A DNA stretch of 7,831 nt from Blautia sp. (GTDB lineage: Bacteria > Bacillota > Clostridia > Lachnospirales > Lachnospiraceae), in assembly GCA_017515945.1 (NCBI GenBank), contig JAFWDX010000514.1, forward strand, positions 1 through 7,831, given 5' to 3'. The translations under genes and the position numbers were made by a program. The notes beneath the pieces are model-generated. The model saw only the letters and a list, made by a program, of their open reading frames with translations, was not told where the DNA came from and ran no database searches. Shown one piece after another: positions 1-7,772 of this stretch. The first letter of the stretch is position 1; each line of letters opens with the position of its first letter.

Positions 1-22
1 AGATATTATACTGTTCACCCAC
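1..22 (-). CDS. 5' end of a leftward gene, product unknown (partial)
   Basis: On the minus strand a strong Shine-Dalgarno sequence, AAAAGGAGGAC (plus positions 38-28), sits 7 bases before a GTG at 22-20. This opens a frame reading M-G-E-Q-Y-N-I before the window edge. Another GTG at 18-16, in a different frame (M-N-S-I-I-S), has a longer 11-base spacing and is less likely. Only about seven codons are visible, so no function can be assigned. The gene is divergent from fumC and would share the 245-base spacer with it. The Shine-Dalgarno placement is the only evidence. Confidence 0.45.
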
Positions 23-106
23 AATCCGTCCTCCTTTTCAGTTCTTTTAATTTTTGTGCAACATGTCCTCTTTGAGATAGAATATGACAACCATCTCTCA
101 CTATAT

Positions 107-116
107 ATTATATAAT
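107..116. promoter_or_regulatory. Overlapping -10-like boxes in the divergent spacer
   Basis: The palindrome ATTATATAAT contains a TATAAT on both strands (plus 111-116, minus 112-107). The minus-strand copy would start transcription near position 100, leaving a leader of about 80 bases before the leftward gene. No good -35 element is seen for either direction. On the plus strand ATGACA at 84-89 is 21 bases away, which is too far. The surrounding sequence is very AT-rich, so TATAAT matches are expected by chance. Confidence 0.25.
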
Positions 117-134
117 ACTGTATAAAAAAAGAAA

Positions 135-173
135 AGTCAGAAATGAGTCAGACCCTTCAAAATGAGGTCAGAG
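135..173. repeat. Degenerate direct repeat related to the right-edge repeat cluster
   Basis: AAATGAGTCAGA at 141-152 recurs as AAATGAGGTCAGA at 160-172, about 19 bases apart. The stretch 135-151 (AGTCAGAAATGAGTCAG) differs from 7811-7826 (ACTCAGAATGAGTCAG) by one substitution and one inserted A. This suggests a decayed member of the same intergenic repeat family. It lies just upstream of the fumC promoter candidate, so a regulatory role for the TGAGTCA motifs is an alternative. Confidence 0.4.
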
Positions 174-179
174 TCGCAC

Positions 180-207
180 TTGTATTTTGAACGTTCTTAT
201 GTATAAT
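180..207 (+). promoter_or_regulatory. Candidate fumC promoter
   Basis: A perfect -10 hexamer TATAAT at 202-207 is preceded, across a 16-base spacer, by TTGTAT at 180-185, a weak -35 matching only the first three consensus bases. Transcription would start near 214, giving a leader of roughly 54 bases before the fumC ATG. The -10 is convincing and the -35 is poor, so an activator may be needed or the call may be off. A GTGACTG heptamer at 213-219, right at the expected start site, equals a half of the palindromes found later in the window. Confidence 0.45.
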
Positions 208-267
208 ATATCGTGACTGTTAAGGAATATGATCTGAATTGTTATAAAGAGCTGATGGAGGAAGATA

Positions 268-1632
268 ATGGAGTATCGTACAGAGCATGATTCCATGGGA
301 GAGATGCAGGTTCCGGCTGACGCCTACTGGGCTGCGCAGACACAGCGCAGTTATGAAAATTTCAGGATCGGCACGGAGAAGATGCCCATGGAGATCATCC
401 GGGCTTTTGCCATTCTTAAGAAAGCTGCGGCCATGGCAAACGCGCGTCTGGGAAAACTCGATGAGGAGAGAAAAAACCTGATCGCACAGGTATGCGACGA
501 AATCCTGGAAGGCAGACTGGACAGCCATTTCCCGCTGGCCGTATGGCAGACCGGCAGCGGCACCCAGTCCAACATGAATGTGAATGAGGTGATCGCCAAC
601 CGGGGTAATGAGATCGCCGGAAAGAAGCTGCTTCATCCCAATGATACCGTCAACATGTCCCAGAGCTCCAATGATACCTTCCCCACGGCCATGCATATCG
701 CTGCGGTGACAGCGGTACAGGATAAGCTGATCCCTGCTCTGGACAGGGCTGTAGTGACCCTGCAGCGCCTGGAGGAAGAGAACCAGGGCATAGTCAAAAG
801 CGGGCGTACACATCTGCAGGATGCAACCCCGATCGGCTTTTCACAGGAGATCAGCGGATGGCGGAGCATGCTCGAGCATGGACGGGAAATCCTGTCTGCT
901 TCGCTGGTACCTTTGTATGAACTGGCGCTGGGAGGAACGGCGGTAGGCACAGGCCTGAACGCCCCGGAGGGTTTCGCCGAGGCGGCCGCAGAGGAAGCAG
1001 CCGCACTGACAGGCAGGCCGTTCGTGACAGCCCGCAACAAATTTCACGCGCTGACGGCAAAGGACGCGCTTGTCTTTTCTCATGGGGCCATGAAGGCGCT
1101 GGCGGCGGATCTGATGAAGATCGCCAATGATGTCCGCTGGCTGGCCTCGGGACCCAGATGCGGCCTCGGAGAGATCACGATCCCGGCAAATGAGCCGGGC
1201 AGTTCGATCATGCCCGGCAAAGTCAATCCCACTCAGTGTGAGGCGGTGACCATGGTAGCCGTACAGGTCATGGGAAACGATGTCGCCGTAGGCATGGCTG
1301 CCTCACAGGGGAATTTTGAACTGAATGTGTTCATGCCGGTGCTGATCTACAATTACCTGCAGTCGGCCCGGCTGCTTTCGGATGTGCTGGATTCCTTTAA
1401 CGCCAACTGCCTTTCCGGGCTTAAGGCAAACAGGGAAAAAATGCATGAGAACCTCCATAATTCCCTCATGCTCGTTACGGCGCTGAATCCGTATATCGGA
1501 TATGAAAACGCCGCCAGGACAGTACATAAAGCCTTTGAAGAGAATATCCCGCTCAGGGAAGCCTGCGTAAAACTGGGCTTTCTGACCGAAGAGCGCTTCG
1601 ACGAAGTGTTTCACCCGGAACAGATGATCTGA
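268..1632 (+). CDS. fumC: Class II fumarate hydratase (fumarase C)
   Basis: This enzyme interconverts fumarate and L-malate in the cytosol. It belongs to the iron-free, oxygen-stable homotetrameric fumarase/aspartase superfamily. The 454-residue length is close to the usual 460 or so. Visible motifs in order are GSGTQSNMN (residues 96-104), SSND (133-136), [10 protein letters not shown] (179-188, with the general-base histidine H182) and the superfamily signature [11 protein letters not shown] (311-321) carrying the catalytic-loop serine (S312 by alignment to E. coli S318), K318 and N320. The histidine in THLQDATP favours fumarase over aspartase, which has glutamine there. K120 replaces the arginine known from the E. 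coli secondary B site. The start is supported by GGAGG at 257-261, six bases before ATG. The next gene begins 60 bases downstream with no terminator between them. In anaerobes this enzyme usually serves a branched or reductive citric acid cycle; that role is inferred. Confidence 0.96.
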   Translation: MEYRTEHDSMGEMQVPADAYWAAQTQRSYENFRIGTEKMPMEIIRAFAILKKAAAMANARLGKLDEERKNLIAQVCDEILEGRLDSHFPLAVWQTGSGTQSNMNVNEVIANRGNEIAGKKLLHPNDTVNMSQSSNDTFPTAMHIAAVTAVQDKLIPALDRAVVTLQRLEEENQGIVKSGRTHLQDATPIGFSQEISGWRSMLEHGREILSASLVPLYELALGGTAVGTGLNAPEGFAEAAAEEAAALTGRPFVTARNKFHALTAKDALVFSHGAMKALAADLMKIANDVRWLASGPRCGLGEITIPANEPGSSIMPGKVNPTQCEAVTMVAVQVMGNDVAVGMAASQGNFELNVFMPVLIYNYLQSARLLSDVLDSFNANCLSGLKANREKMHENLHNSLMLVTALNPYIGYENAARTVHKAFEENIPLREACVKLGFLTEERFDEVFHPEQMI

Positions 1633-1692
1633 AAAATAATGTAAATTTGATCGCGCGAATACACAAAATAATTATAGTGGAGAAAAAACTGC

Positions 1693-2748
1693 ATGCAGTT
1701 CGGCAAGATCCGTATTAAAGATGGAGAAATCATTTATCCCGGTCATATGATGTTCGGGGTCATACCCTGCAGAGAGATCGTATGGGCTTATCATGGCAGA
1801 GAGAGCAGCGAGCAGTCGGGGGAGGACCGGCAGGTCGTGACGAACAGTCTGGTGATCGTGACGGACAGACCCAGGACTTACAGGTTTGCCATGACGGAAA
1901 GAGAGGCTGTCCAGTGCATACAGGCACTGCGGACCATCAATCCGGATATTGTGACCGGTTATCCGAGAGGAATGCGGGTTCCCGGTCAGAACCTTTATAA
2001 TACCAGGGACCTGGGAGCTTTTGAAGTGCAGGACGGACGGCATATCCTGCCGTGCCGCCTGCTGCGCAGCGCGGAGCTTTATCATCTCTCCGTCACGGAT
2101 AAGGAGCTGCTCACGGGTCAATATCATATCCGCACGGTCATTGACCTGCGCAGCGCGGCAGAGAGAAGGAAACGCCCGGATGATATCCTGCCGGGTGTGG
2201 AATACCATCCCCTGCCCCTGCTGGATGAGACCTCTGATCTGCTGTTTCAGAGGCCTGGCATCATGGACATTCTGGCAGATCTGGAAGGCGACCCGGAAGA
2301 GGTCATGAGACAGAATTACGTCCATATGGTGAGAGACCCGTATACCATCGGCCAGCTTGCCAGGATCATAGAGACCTTCAGACATAACGGAAACGGTGCC
2401 GTTCTCTGGCACTGCAGCAACGGGAAGGATCGGACAGACCTGGTGACGGCCGTCCTGATGTGCGTGCTGGGGGTCGACCGCGATACGATCATCGAGGAAT
2501 TTCTGCGCACCAGAGTCTGGCTGGAGGAGGAAAAAAACGATCTGATCCGGCTGATGAGCGCCCGTGGCTTTGAGGAATATATCATGGGCAGACGGATCCG
2601 TTCCTTTTATGAAGTCAAGGCTTCTTACCTTGAAAGCGCTTTTGAAGCACTGGAAAAGGACTATGGTTCCATGGATCGTTTTCTGAAAAAAGCGCTGTTC
2701 GTGACGCCAAGGATCCAGGAGGAGCTGCGCGATAAATATCTTATTTAA
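1693..2748 (+). CDS. HCX5R tyrosine/dual-specificity-type phosphatase with an extra N-terminal domain
   Basis: This is a 351-residue soluble protein with no signal peptide or membrane segment. Residues about 100-260 match the bacterial tyrosine phosphatase family related to mycobacterial PtpB and Listeria LipA (Pfam Y_phosphatase3). The matching pieces are NTRDLGA (103-109), LLRSAEL (123-129), TVIDLRS..E (148-157) and the active site HCSNGKDRTD (240-249), with nucleophile C241 and phosphate-binding R247. The G-K-D-R form of this loop is the version seen in members that also act on phosphoinositides or phosphoserine/threonine, so the substrate cannot be read from sequence. Residues 1-95 look like a small beta-rich domain ending in a helix (TEREAVQCIQALRTINPDI), reminiscent of a PH-like fold; this is inference. 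The helical C-terminus from 262 probably caps the catalytic domain. A GGAG at 1679-1682 lies ten bases before ATG, so initiation may be moderate. It may share a transcript with fumC. Its biological role is unknown. Confidence 0.85.
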   Translation: MQFGKIRIKDGEIIYPGHMMFGVIPCREIVWAYHGRESSEQSGEDRQVVTNSLVIVTDRPRTYRFAMTEREAVQCIQALRTINPDIVTGYPRGMRVPGQNLYNTRDLGAFEVQDGRHILPCRLLRSAELYHLSVTDKELLTGQYHIRTVIDLRSAAERRKRPDDILPGVEYHPLPLLDETSDLLFQRPGIMDILADLEGDPEEVMRQNYVHMVRDPYTIGQLARIIETFRHNGNGAVLWHCSNGKDRTDLVTAVLMCVLGVDRDTIIEEFLRTRVWLEEEKNDLIRLMSARGFEEYIMGRRIRSFYEVKASYLESAFEALEKDYGSMDRFLKKALFVTPRIQEELRDKYLI

Positions 2749-2795
2749 GATGATATTATATCCATATAGCATGGTTGTTTGCTAAGGTATATTTA

Positions 2796-2830
2796 CAGAT
2801 TTTAGGCATGCTTATTGACAAAAAAATCTG
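2796..2830. repeat. Inverted repeat spanning the ilvN -35 region
   Basis: CAGATTTT at 2796-2803 is the exact reverse complement of AAAATCTG at 2823-2830. The arms are separated by 19 bases that include the TTGACA box. It could be an operator that blocks the promoter, or a chance pairing of AT-rich arms. The long spacing and simple sequence make the regulatory reading weak. Confidence 0.25.
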
Positions 2831-2842
2831 TATTGCTATAAT
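2815..2842 (+). promoter_or_regulatory. Strong consensus promoter of ilvN(C)
   Basis: The perfect hexamers TTGACA (2815-2820) and TATAAT (2837-2842) are separated by 16 bases. The -10 is also extended (TGCTATAAT from 2834). Transcription should start near 2849, leaving a leader of about 30 bases before the ilvN ATG at 2879. That is too short for a T-box or a peptide-type attenuator, so any control is likely by a DNA-binding repressor or by IlvN feedback on the enzyme. This is the best promoter in the window and fits a vegetative sigma factor. Confidence 0.85.
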
Positions 2843-2878
2843 GTTAGAAGCTATTTTTTATGGAATAAGAGGTGACAA

Positions 2879-3376
2879 ATGCCAAAACGTATTCTATCAC
2901 TGCTGGTAGACAACAACCCTGGTGTGACCAGCCGGGTGTCGGGTCTGTTCAGCAGAAGAGGCTATAATATCGACAGCTTCAGTTCGGGCGTCACGCTGGA
3001 TGAGCGCTTTACGCGGATCACACTCGTGTGCAGCGGGGACGGCAATATCCTGGAGCAGATCACGAGGCAGCTGGAGAAGCTGGAGGATGTCCGCGACATT
3101 AAGGTGCTTGAGCCGGATACGAGTGTGATCCGGGAGCTTGTCCTGGTCAAGGTATCCGTCAATCCCGCCCAGCGCCAGGGTGTATTTTCCGTTGCGGATA
3201 TTTTCCGGGCCAAGATCGTCGATGTCAGTGTGGACTCTCTGGTCATAGAGATGACCGGAAACAAGAGCAAAGTGGATGCGTTTATCCGGCTGCTCAGCGA
3301 CTATGAGATCCTGGAGCTTGCCCGTACGGGTGTGACAGGGCTGTCCAGAGGCGCGGACGACGTAACTTATCTATGA
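2879..3376 (+). CDS. ilvN: Acetolactate synthase small (regulatory) subunit
   Basis: This is the regulatory partner of acetohydroxyacid synthase, the first common step of valine, leucine and isoleucine synthesis. It activates the catalytic subunit IlvB and confers valine feedback inhibition. At 165 residues it is the normal bacterial length. The N-terminal ACT domain (about 3-77) opens with RILSLLVDNNPGVTSRVSGL and SRRGYNIDSF. N12, G15 and N30 align with E. coli IlvH N11, G14 and N29, positions where changes give valine resistance, so feedback sensitivity is expected. Residues 85-160 form the C-terminal ALS-type domain ending in ARTGVTGLSRG. The ATG follows GAGGTGA (2869-2875) with only three bases between, a close but extensive anti-Shine-Dalgarno match. 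No ilvB is adjacent in the window: upstream is the unrelated phosphatase gene. ilvC follows 95 bases later. Confidence 0.95.
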   Translation: MPKRILSLLVDNNPGVTSRVSGLFSRRGYNIDSFSSGVTLDERFTRITLVCSGDGNILEQITRQLEKLEDVRDIKVLEPDTSVIRELVLVKVSVNPAQRQGVFSVADIFRAKIVDVSVDSLVIEMTGNKSKVDAFIRLLSDYEILELARTGVTGLSRGADDVTYL

Positions 3377-3397
3377 ACCAATATAACGGTTCAGTCA

Positions 3398-3439
3398 GCA
3401 CTTCACATTTACTGTGAGGTGCGTGAGTGTGGTTTTTTT
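3398..3439 (+). promoter_or_regulatory. Hairpin plus T-run between ilvN and ilvC
   Basis: GCACTTCACA (3398-3407) can pair with TGTGAGGTGC (3413-3422) around a five-base loop, giving a ten-pair stem with one G-U wobble. A run of seven T follows, but only after ten further bases (3433-3439), so this is not a standard intrinsic terminator. It may partly terminate, act as an RNA-processing or stability element that sets the IlvN to IlvC ratio, or be a degenerate attenuator. The spacer shows no T-box or leader-peptide features. Confidence 0.45.
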
Positions 3440-3453
3440 AAAGTTTTTTATAA

Positions 3454-4491
<1,038 letters not shown>

Positions 4492-4502
4492 TTACGGACG
4501 AT

Positions 4503-4522
4503 TTGTAACTGATCAGTGACAA
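4503..4522. promoter_or_regulatory. Near-perfect 20-bp palindrome after ilvC (copy 1)
   Basis: TTGTAACTGATCAGTGACAA is an inverted repeat with nine of ten base pairs matching about a centre between 4512 and 4513 and no spacer. A perfect centre with no loop is typical of a DNA site for a dimeric protein rather than an RNA hairpin. It starts 12 bases after the ilvC stop and ends 10 bases before the terminator stem. A related sequence (16 of 20 identical) lies at 5896-5915. No known operator is claimed. Confidence 0.5.
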
Positions 4523-4531
4523 TGATTTTTA

Positions 4532-4565
4532 CCGCCTGGAGGCCTGGTCTCCAGGCGGATTTTTT
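4532..4565 (+). terminator. Intrinsic terminator of the ilvNC unit
   Basis: CCGCCTGGAG (4532-4541) pairs perfectly with CTCCAGGCGG (4549-4558) around a seven-base loop, giving a GC-rich ten-pair stem followed by A and a run of six T (4560-4565). This is a textbook Rho-independent terminator. Only 31 bases separate it from the antiporter ATG and no promoter is visible there. The antiporter must therefore be read through, or started from a promoter not recognised here. Confidence 0.92.
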
Positions 4566-4596
4566 GGGTAATTATTTAAAAGGAGTGAACGGTAAC

Positions 4597-5889
4597 ATGT
4601 ACATCTTTCTTGCAGTATCATCGGCGTTGTTTGCGGGTCTCATGCTGACCCGTGTCTTCAGACTTTTAAAACTCAATTTCCCGGATGTGACGGCCTTCCT
4701 GATCGCCGGCCTGCTGATCGGTCCCTACGGGTTGGGACAGATCGGACTGAAGGGGTTGGGGTTTGTTTCCATGCGCGATGTGGAGGCGATCAGCATCGTC
4801 AATACTACGGCACTGGGTTTTATCGCCTTTTCGATCGGAAGTGAATTCAGGCTGGAGGAGCTGAAGCATACCGGAAGACAGGCCACTATCATCGGTATTT
4901 TTCAGGCAGTGGTAGCCGCAGCCCTGGTGGATGTGGTGCTGGCCGTCATCCATTTCATCCTCGGAGAAGAGGTTTTTCCCCTTTCCGCGGCTATCGTGCT
5001 GGGTGCCATCGCTTCCGCGACTGCACCGGCTGCGACGCTGATGGTCGTCAGGCAGTACAAGGCGGACGGCCCTCTGACGCGCCTGCTGTTGCCGATCGTT
5101 GCGCTGGATGACGCGGTAGGCCTTGTGATCTATTCAGTATCGATGGGAATCGCCCGGGCCATGCAGGGAGGAAATCTGGATATGATCTCGATCGGGATCA
5201 ATCCTCTGCTGGAGATCATCTGCTCACTGATACTGGGGGCCGTGCTGGGTCTGTGCCTGTCGCTCCTGGAAAAGCTTTTCCACTCAAATTCCAACCGTCT
5301 TTCCCTGACGATCTCATTTGTACTGCTGACGATCGCGCTTTCCTATCTGGAGATCCCCGTCGGTCCGGTGACGATCTCTTTTTCATCACTTCTGGTGTGT
5401 ATGATGCTGGGGACAATTTTCTGCAACGTCAGCGAATTCTCCGGCGATATCATGCAGAGAGCCGAAAAATGGACGGCTCCGCTGAACGCTTCATTTTTTG
5501 TGCTGAGCGGAGCAGAACTGGAGCTGAGTGTATTTCAGAATCCGGCATATGTCGCGATCGGTGTGATCTACATCATTGCGCGTTCGCTGGGCAAATATAT
5601 TGGAGCCCGGATCAGCTCTACCGCCACCGGATGTGATGAAAATGTGCGCAAGTATCTTGGTATAACCCTGCTTCCGCAGGCCGGTGTGGCCTTGGGGATG
5701 TGCGCACAGGCCATGGTGCTGGGTGAATTTGAGGGGACGATCATCCGTAATGTCACGCTCTTTGGCGTGCTGATTTATGAGCTTGTAGGCCCGCTGCTGA
5801 CACGAAACGCACTGATGAAGGCAGGAGAGATCGCACCGATTCCGGAAAACAAGAAGACCAGGGAGAGATTCCGGGTAAATGCAAGGTGA
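4597..5889 (+). CDS. CPA2-type cation:proton antiporter (NapA/KefB-like)
   Basis: This is a 430-residue inner-membrane protein with about 13 hydrophobic segments (roughly 1-20, 30-48, 66-81, 95-120, 129-152, 162-188, 199-223, 236-252, 258-276, 294-311, 316-335, 353-374 and 383-402). It exchanges a monovalent cation, Na+ or K+, for protons. Family marks are GLLIGPYGLG (38-47), the unwound-helix motif ASATAPAATLMVV (139-151), the transport-site pair D171-D172 in ALDDAVGLV, R329/K333 in ARSLGKYIGAR, and LLPQAGVALGM (358-368). The paired aspartates resemble electrogenic exchangers such as NapA. There is no C-terminal TrkA-N domain, unlike full-length KefB/KefC. An in-frame GTG at 4516 would add 27 residues but would translate the ilvC terminator; AAGGAG at 4580-4585 places the start at ATG 4597. 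Ion specificity cannot be read. Confidence 0.88.
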   Translation: MYIFLAVSSALFAGLMLTRVFRLLKLNFPDVTAFLIAGLLIGPYGLGQIGLKGLGFVSMRDVEAISIVNTTALGFIAFSIGSEFRLEELKHTGRQATIIGIFQAVVAAALVDVVLAVIHFILGEEVFPLSAAIVLGAIASATAPAATLMVVRQYKADGPLTRLLLPIVALDDAVGLVIYSVSMGIARAMQGGNLDMISIGINPLLEIICSLILGAVLGLCLSLLEKLFHSNSNRLSLTISFVLLTIALSYLEIPVGPVTISFSSLLVCMMLGTIFCNVSEFSGDIMQRAEKWTAPLNASFFVLSGAELELSVFQNPAYVAIGVIYIIARSLGKYIGARISSTATGCDENVRKYLGITLLPQAGVALGMCAQAMVLGEFEGTIIRNVTLFGVLIYELVGPLLTRNALMKAGEIAPIPENKKTRERFRVNAR

Positions 5890-5895
5890 AGGAGC

Positions 5896-5915
5896 TTGTG
5901 ACTGAACAGTTACCA
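5896..5915. promoter_or_regulatory. Palindrome related to the one after ilvC (copy 2)
   Basis: TTGTGACTGAACAGTTACCA shares 16 of 20 positions with the element at 4503-4522. Both fit GTNACTGNNCAGTNAC, an inverted repeat with two central free bases. This copy starts 6 bases after the antiporter stop and ends 33 bases before the aminopeptidase start. As RNA it could form only a weak six-pair stem (GUGACU/AGUUAC, one wobble) with no immediate T-run, so it is not a good terminator. An operator or a small dispersed repeat are both possible. Confidence 0.42.
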
Positions 5916-5948
5916 GTTAGGTTTTATTGTGAATTATAAGGAGGCTTT

Positions 5949-7766
5949 ATGATTCAGGAGAGACTGCAGAGACTGCGTGAGAGAATGAAGGTGCATGGAA
6001 TCGATGCGGTCCTTGTACCAACAGATGACTTTCATTCCTCCGAATATGTAGGGGATTATTTTAAGTGCAGAAAGTATATCACGGGCTTTACCGGGTCAGC
6101 CGGTACAGCACTGATCTTTATGGATGAAGCCGGATTATGGACCGACGGCAGGTATTTCATTCAGGCGGCGGCTCAACTGGAAGGAACAGGGGTGACGTTA
6201 TTCAGGGATGGAGAAGAAGGAGTTCCCTCTTACGCGGATTATCTTACGCAGAAGCTGAAAGAAGGACAGACACTGGCGTATGACGGCCGGACGCTGTCTG
6301 CATCGATCGCGGAGAAACTGGCCGGAAAGCTTGCGGAATGCAAGGTCCGCGTCCGTGAGGATCTGGATCTGGTCGGGGAGATCTGGGAAGACCGTCCGTC
6401 CATGGATCCACAGCCGGTATGGGAGCTCGGTCTGCGCTGGGCCGGGAAGAGCCGGGTGGAGAAATGCGCTCTGGTGCGCAAAGAGATGGAGAAAAAAAAG
6501 GCAGATGTACTGCTGATGACCAGTCTGGATGATATTGCCTGGCTCCTCAATCTCAGGGGGGATGACATCCATTGCTGCCCGGTCTTTCTGTCTTATCTGG
6601 CCGTGACCAGGGATGAGATCCGTCTGTTCGCCTTCAGAGAGGCATTCCCGGACGAGATCGTACATGCCCTGGCGGCTGATGGTATAGAGCTGCATCCATA
6701 TGAGGAGATCTACAGGTATGCCTCCGGGCTCGAGGCTCCGTGCCGGGTGATGATCTGCAGGGAAAAGACAAACAGTCTGCTCGTACACAGCCTGGCAGAC
6801 GGGACAGAGATCGTGGACGGCCCGCTGCCAACTGCGCTTCCCAAGGCATGCAAGAACCAGACTGAAGTGGAAAATATGAGGCAGGCGCATATAAGAGATG
6901 CTGTCGCTGTGACCCGTTTCATATACTGGCTCAAAAAGAATGTCGGGAAAAAGCCCATCACGGAGCTTTCCGCAGCTGAAAAGCTTTACGAGCTGAGAAA
7001 AAGCCAGCCAGGTTTCCTCGGGAACAGTTTTGATCCGATCATTGCCTACGGAGAGCATGCGGCAATCTGCCATTATTCTCCCTCAAAGGAGACAGATCTG
7101 CCTCTGCAGCCAAAAGGTTTTGTACTGGCGGATACAGGCGGCCATTATCTGCAGGGCACGACGGATATCACCAGGACGATCGCTCTGGGAGAGCTGACGC
7201 AGGAGGAAAAGCTGTTCTTTACCGCAGTACTGGCAGGCCACCTCGATCTGGCGGCGGCCAGATTCCGCAAAGGAGTGGCAGGATATGATCTGGACGTCCT
7301 GGCCAGAGCGCCGTTGTGGGAGCTTGGAGCGGATTACAATCACGGAACCGGGCATGGAGTCGGCTATCTGCTTAACGTGCATGAAGGCCCGCAGCGCCTG
7401 CATTGGCGCATTGCCCCGGGAACGGCTCCGAGCGCATCTTTCGAAGAGGGGATGATCACATCCGATGAACCGGGATACTATGCGGAAGGTAAATTCGGCA
7501 TCCGCCATGAAAATCTGCTGGTCTGCCTGAAATCTGTCCCCGTTACACCGGTCGGGGGGATCCGTGCAGAGCCTGAAATACCGCTGCTCTGCTTCGAACC
7601 GCTGACATTGGTGCCCTTTGACAGGGAAGCAATCCTGCCGGAGAGGCTGACGGATGGGCAGCGTGCGCAGCTTAATGTGTATCATGAAAAAGTTTATGAG
7701 ACTCTTGCTCCGTTTATGGAAGGAGAGGAGCTGGCCTGGCTGCGGGAAGTGACGCAGGAGATATAG
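5949..7766 (+). CDS. Xaa-Pro aminopeptidase, long M24B type
   Basis: This metallopeptidase removes an N-terminal residue preceding proline from peptides, and probably acts in cytosolic peptide turnover since no signal peptide is present. At 605 residues it matches the long three-domain form (human XPNPEP1-like) rather than the roughly 440-residue E. coli PepP. Two creatinase-like N-terminal domains (about 3-135 and 160-300) precede the pita-bread catalytic domain (about 310-530) and the short C-terminal M24 extension (about 545-605). All five metal ligands are present: D395 (LADTGG), D406 (TTDITRT), H469 (HGTGHGVG), E507 (SDEPGYY) and E521 (IRHENL). H375 (ICHYSP) and H478 (NVHEGP) match the catalytic histidines. 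The start is supported by AAGGAGG at 5938-5944, four bases before ATG. It lies 59 bases after the antiporter gene and may be co-transcribed. The active site looks intact. Confidence 0.95.
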   Translation: MIQERLQRLRERMKVHGIDAVLVPTDDFHSSEYVGDYFKCRKYITGFTGSAGTALIFMDEAGLWTDGRYFIQAAAQLEGTGVTLFRDGEEGVPSYADYLTQKLKEGQTLAYDGRTLSASIAEKLAGKLAECKVRVREDLDLVGEIWEDRPSMDPQPVWELGLRWAGKSRVEKCALVRKEMEKKKADVLLMTSLDDIAWLLNLRGDDIHCCPVFLSYLAVTRDEIRLFAFREAFPDEIVHALAADGIELHPYEEIYRYASGLEAPCRVMICREKTNSLLVHSLADGTEIVDGPLPTALPKACKNQTEVENMRQAHIRDAVAVTRFIYWLKKNVGKKPITELSAAEKLYELRKSQPGFLGNSFDPIIAYGEHAAICHYSPSKETDLPLQPKGFVLADTGGHYLQGTTDITRTIALGELTQEEKLFFTAVLAGHLDLAAARFRKGVAGYDLDVLARAPLWELGADYNHGTGHGVGYLLNVHEGPQRLHWRIAPGTAPSASFEEGMITSDEPGYYAEGKFGIRHENLLVCLKSVPVTPVGGIRAEPEIPLLCFEPLTLVPFDREAILPERLTDGQRAQLNVYHEKVYETLAPFMEGEELAWLREVTQEI

Positions 7767-7772
7767 TTTTAC

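Noticed and set aside
1647..1678. Possible promoter (TTGATC plus TATAGT) between fumC and the phosphatase gene
   Set aside because: The spacing is 20 bases and the start would fall a few bases from the ATG, so support is too weak.
1672..2772. Long minus-strand open frame (366 codons) opposite the phosphatase gene
   Set aside because: The plus strand encodes a recognisable active-site protein over the same span. The mirror frame has no recognisable motifs and is a by-product of codon bias.
2790..2806. CodY-like box near the ilvN promoter
   Set aside because: Only about nine of fifteen positions match AATTTTCNGAAAATT, which is unconvincing in AT-rich DNA.
2843..2878. T-box or leader-peptide attenuator controlling ilvN
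   Set aside because: The leader of about 30 bases is too short, and no T-box sequence or branched-chain codon-rich small frame is present.
4516..4596. Upstream GTG start that would add 27 residues to the antiporter
   Set aside because: It would run through the ilvC terminator stem and T-run and has no Shine-Dalgarno. The downstream ATG has one, and its first residues begin a membrane helix directly.
6198..7073. Minus-strand open frame (291 codons) opposite the Xaa-Pro aminopeptidase gene
   Set aside because: It overlaps an intact, motif-complete plus-strand gene, has no ribosome binding site of note and no recognisable domain.
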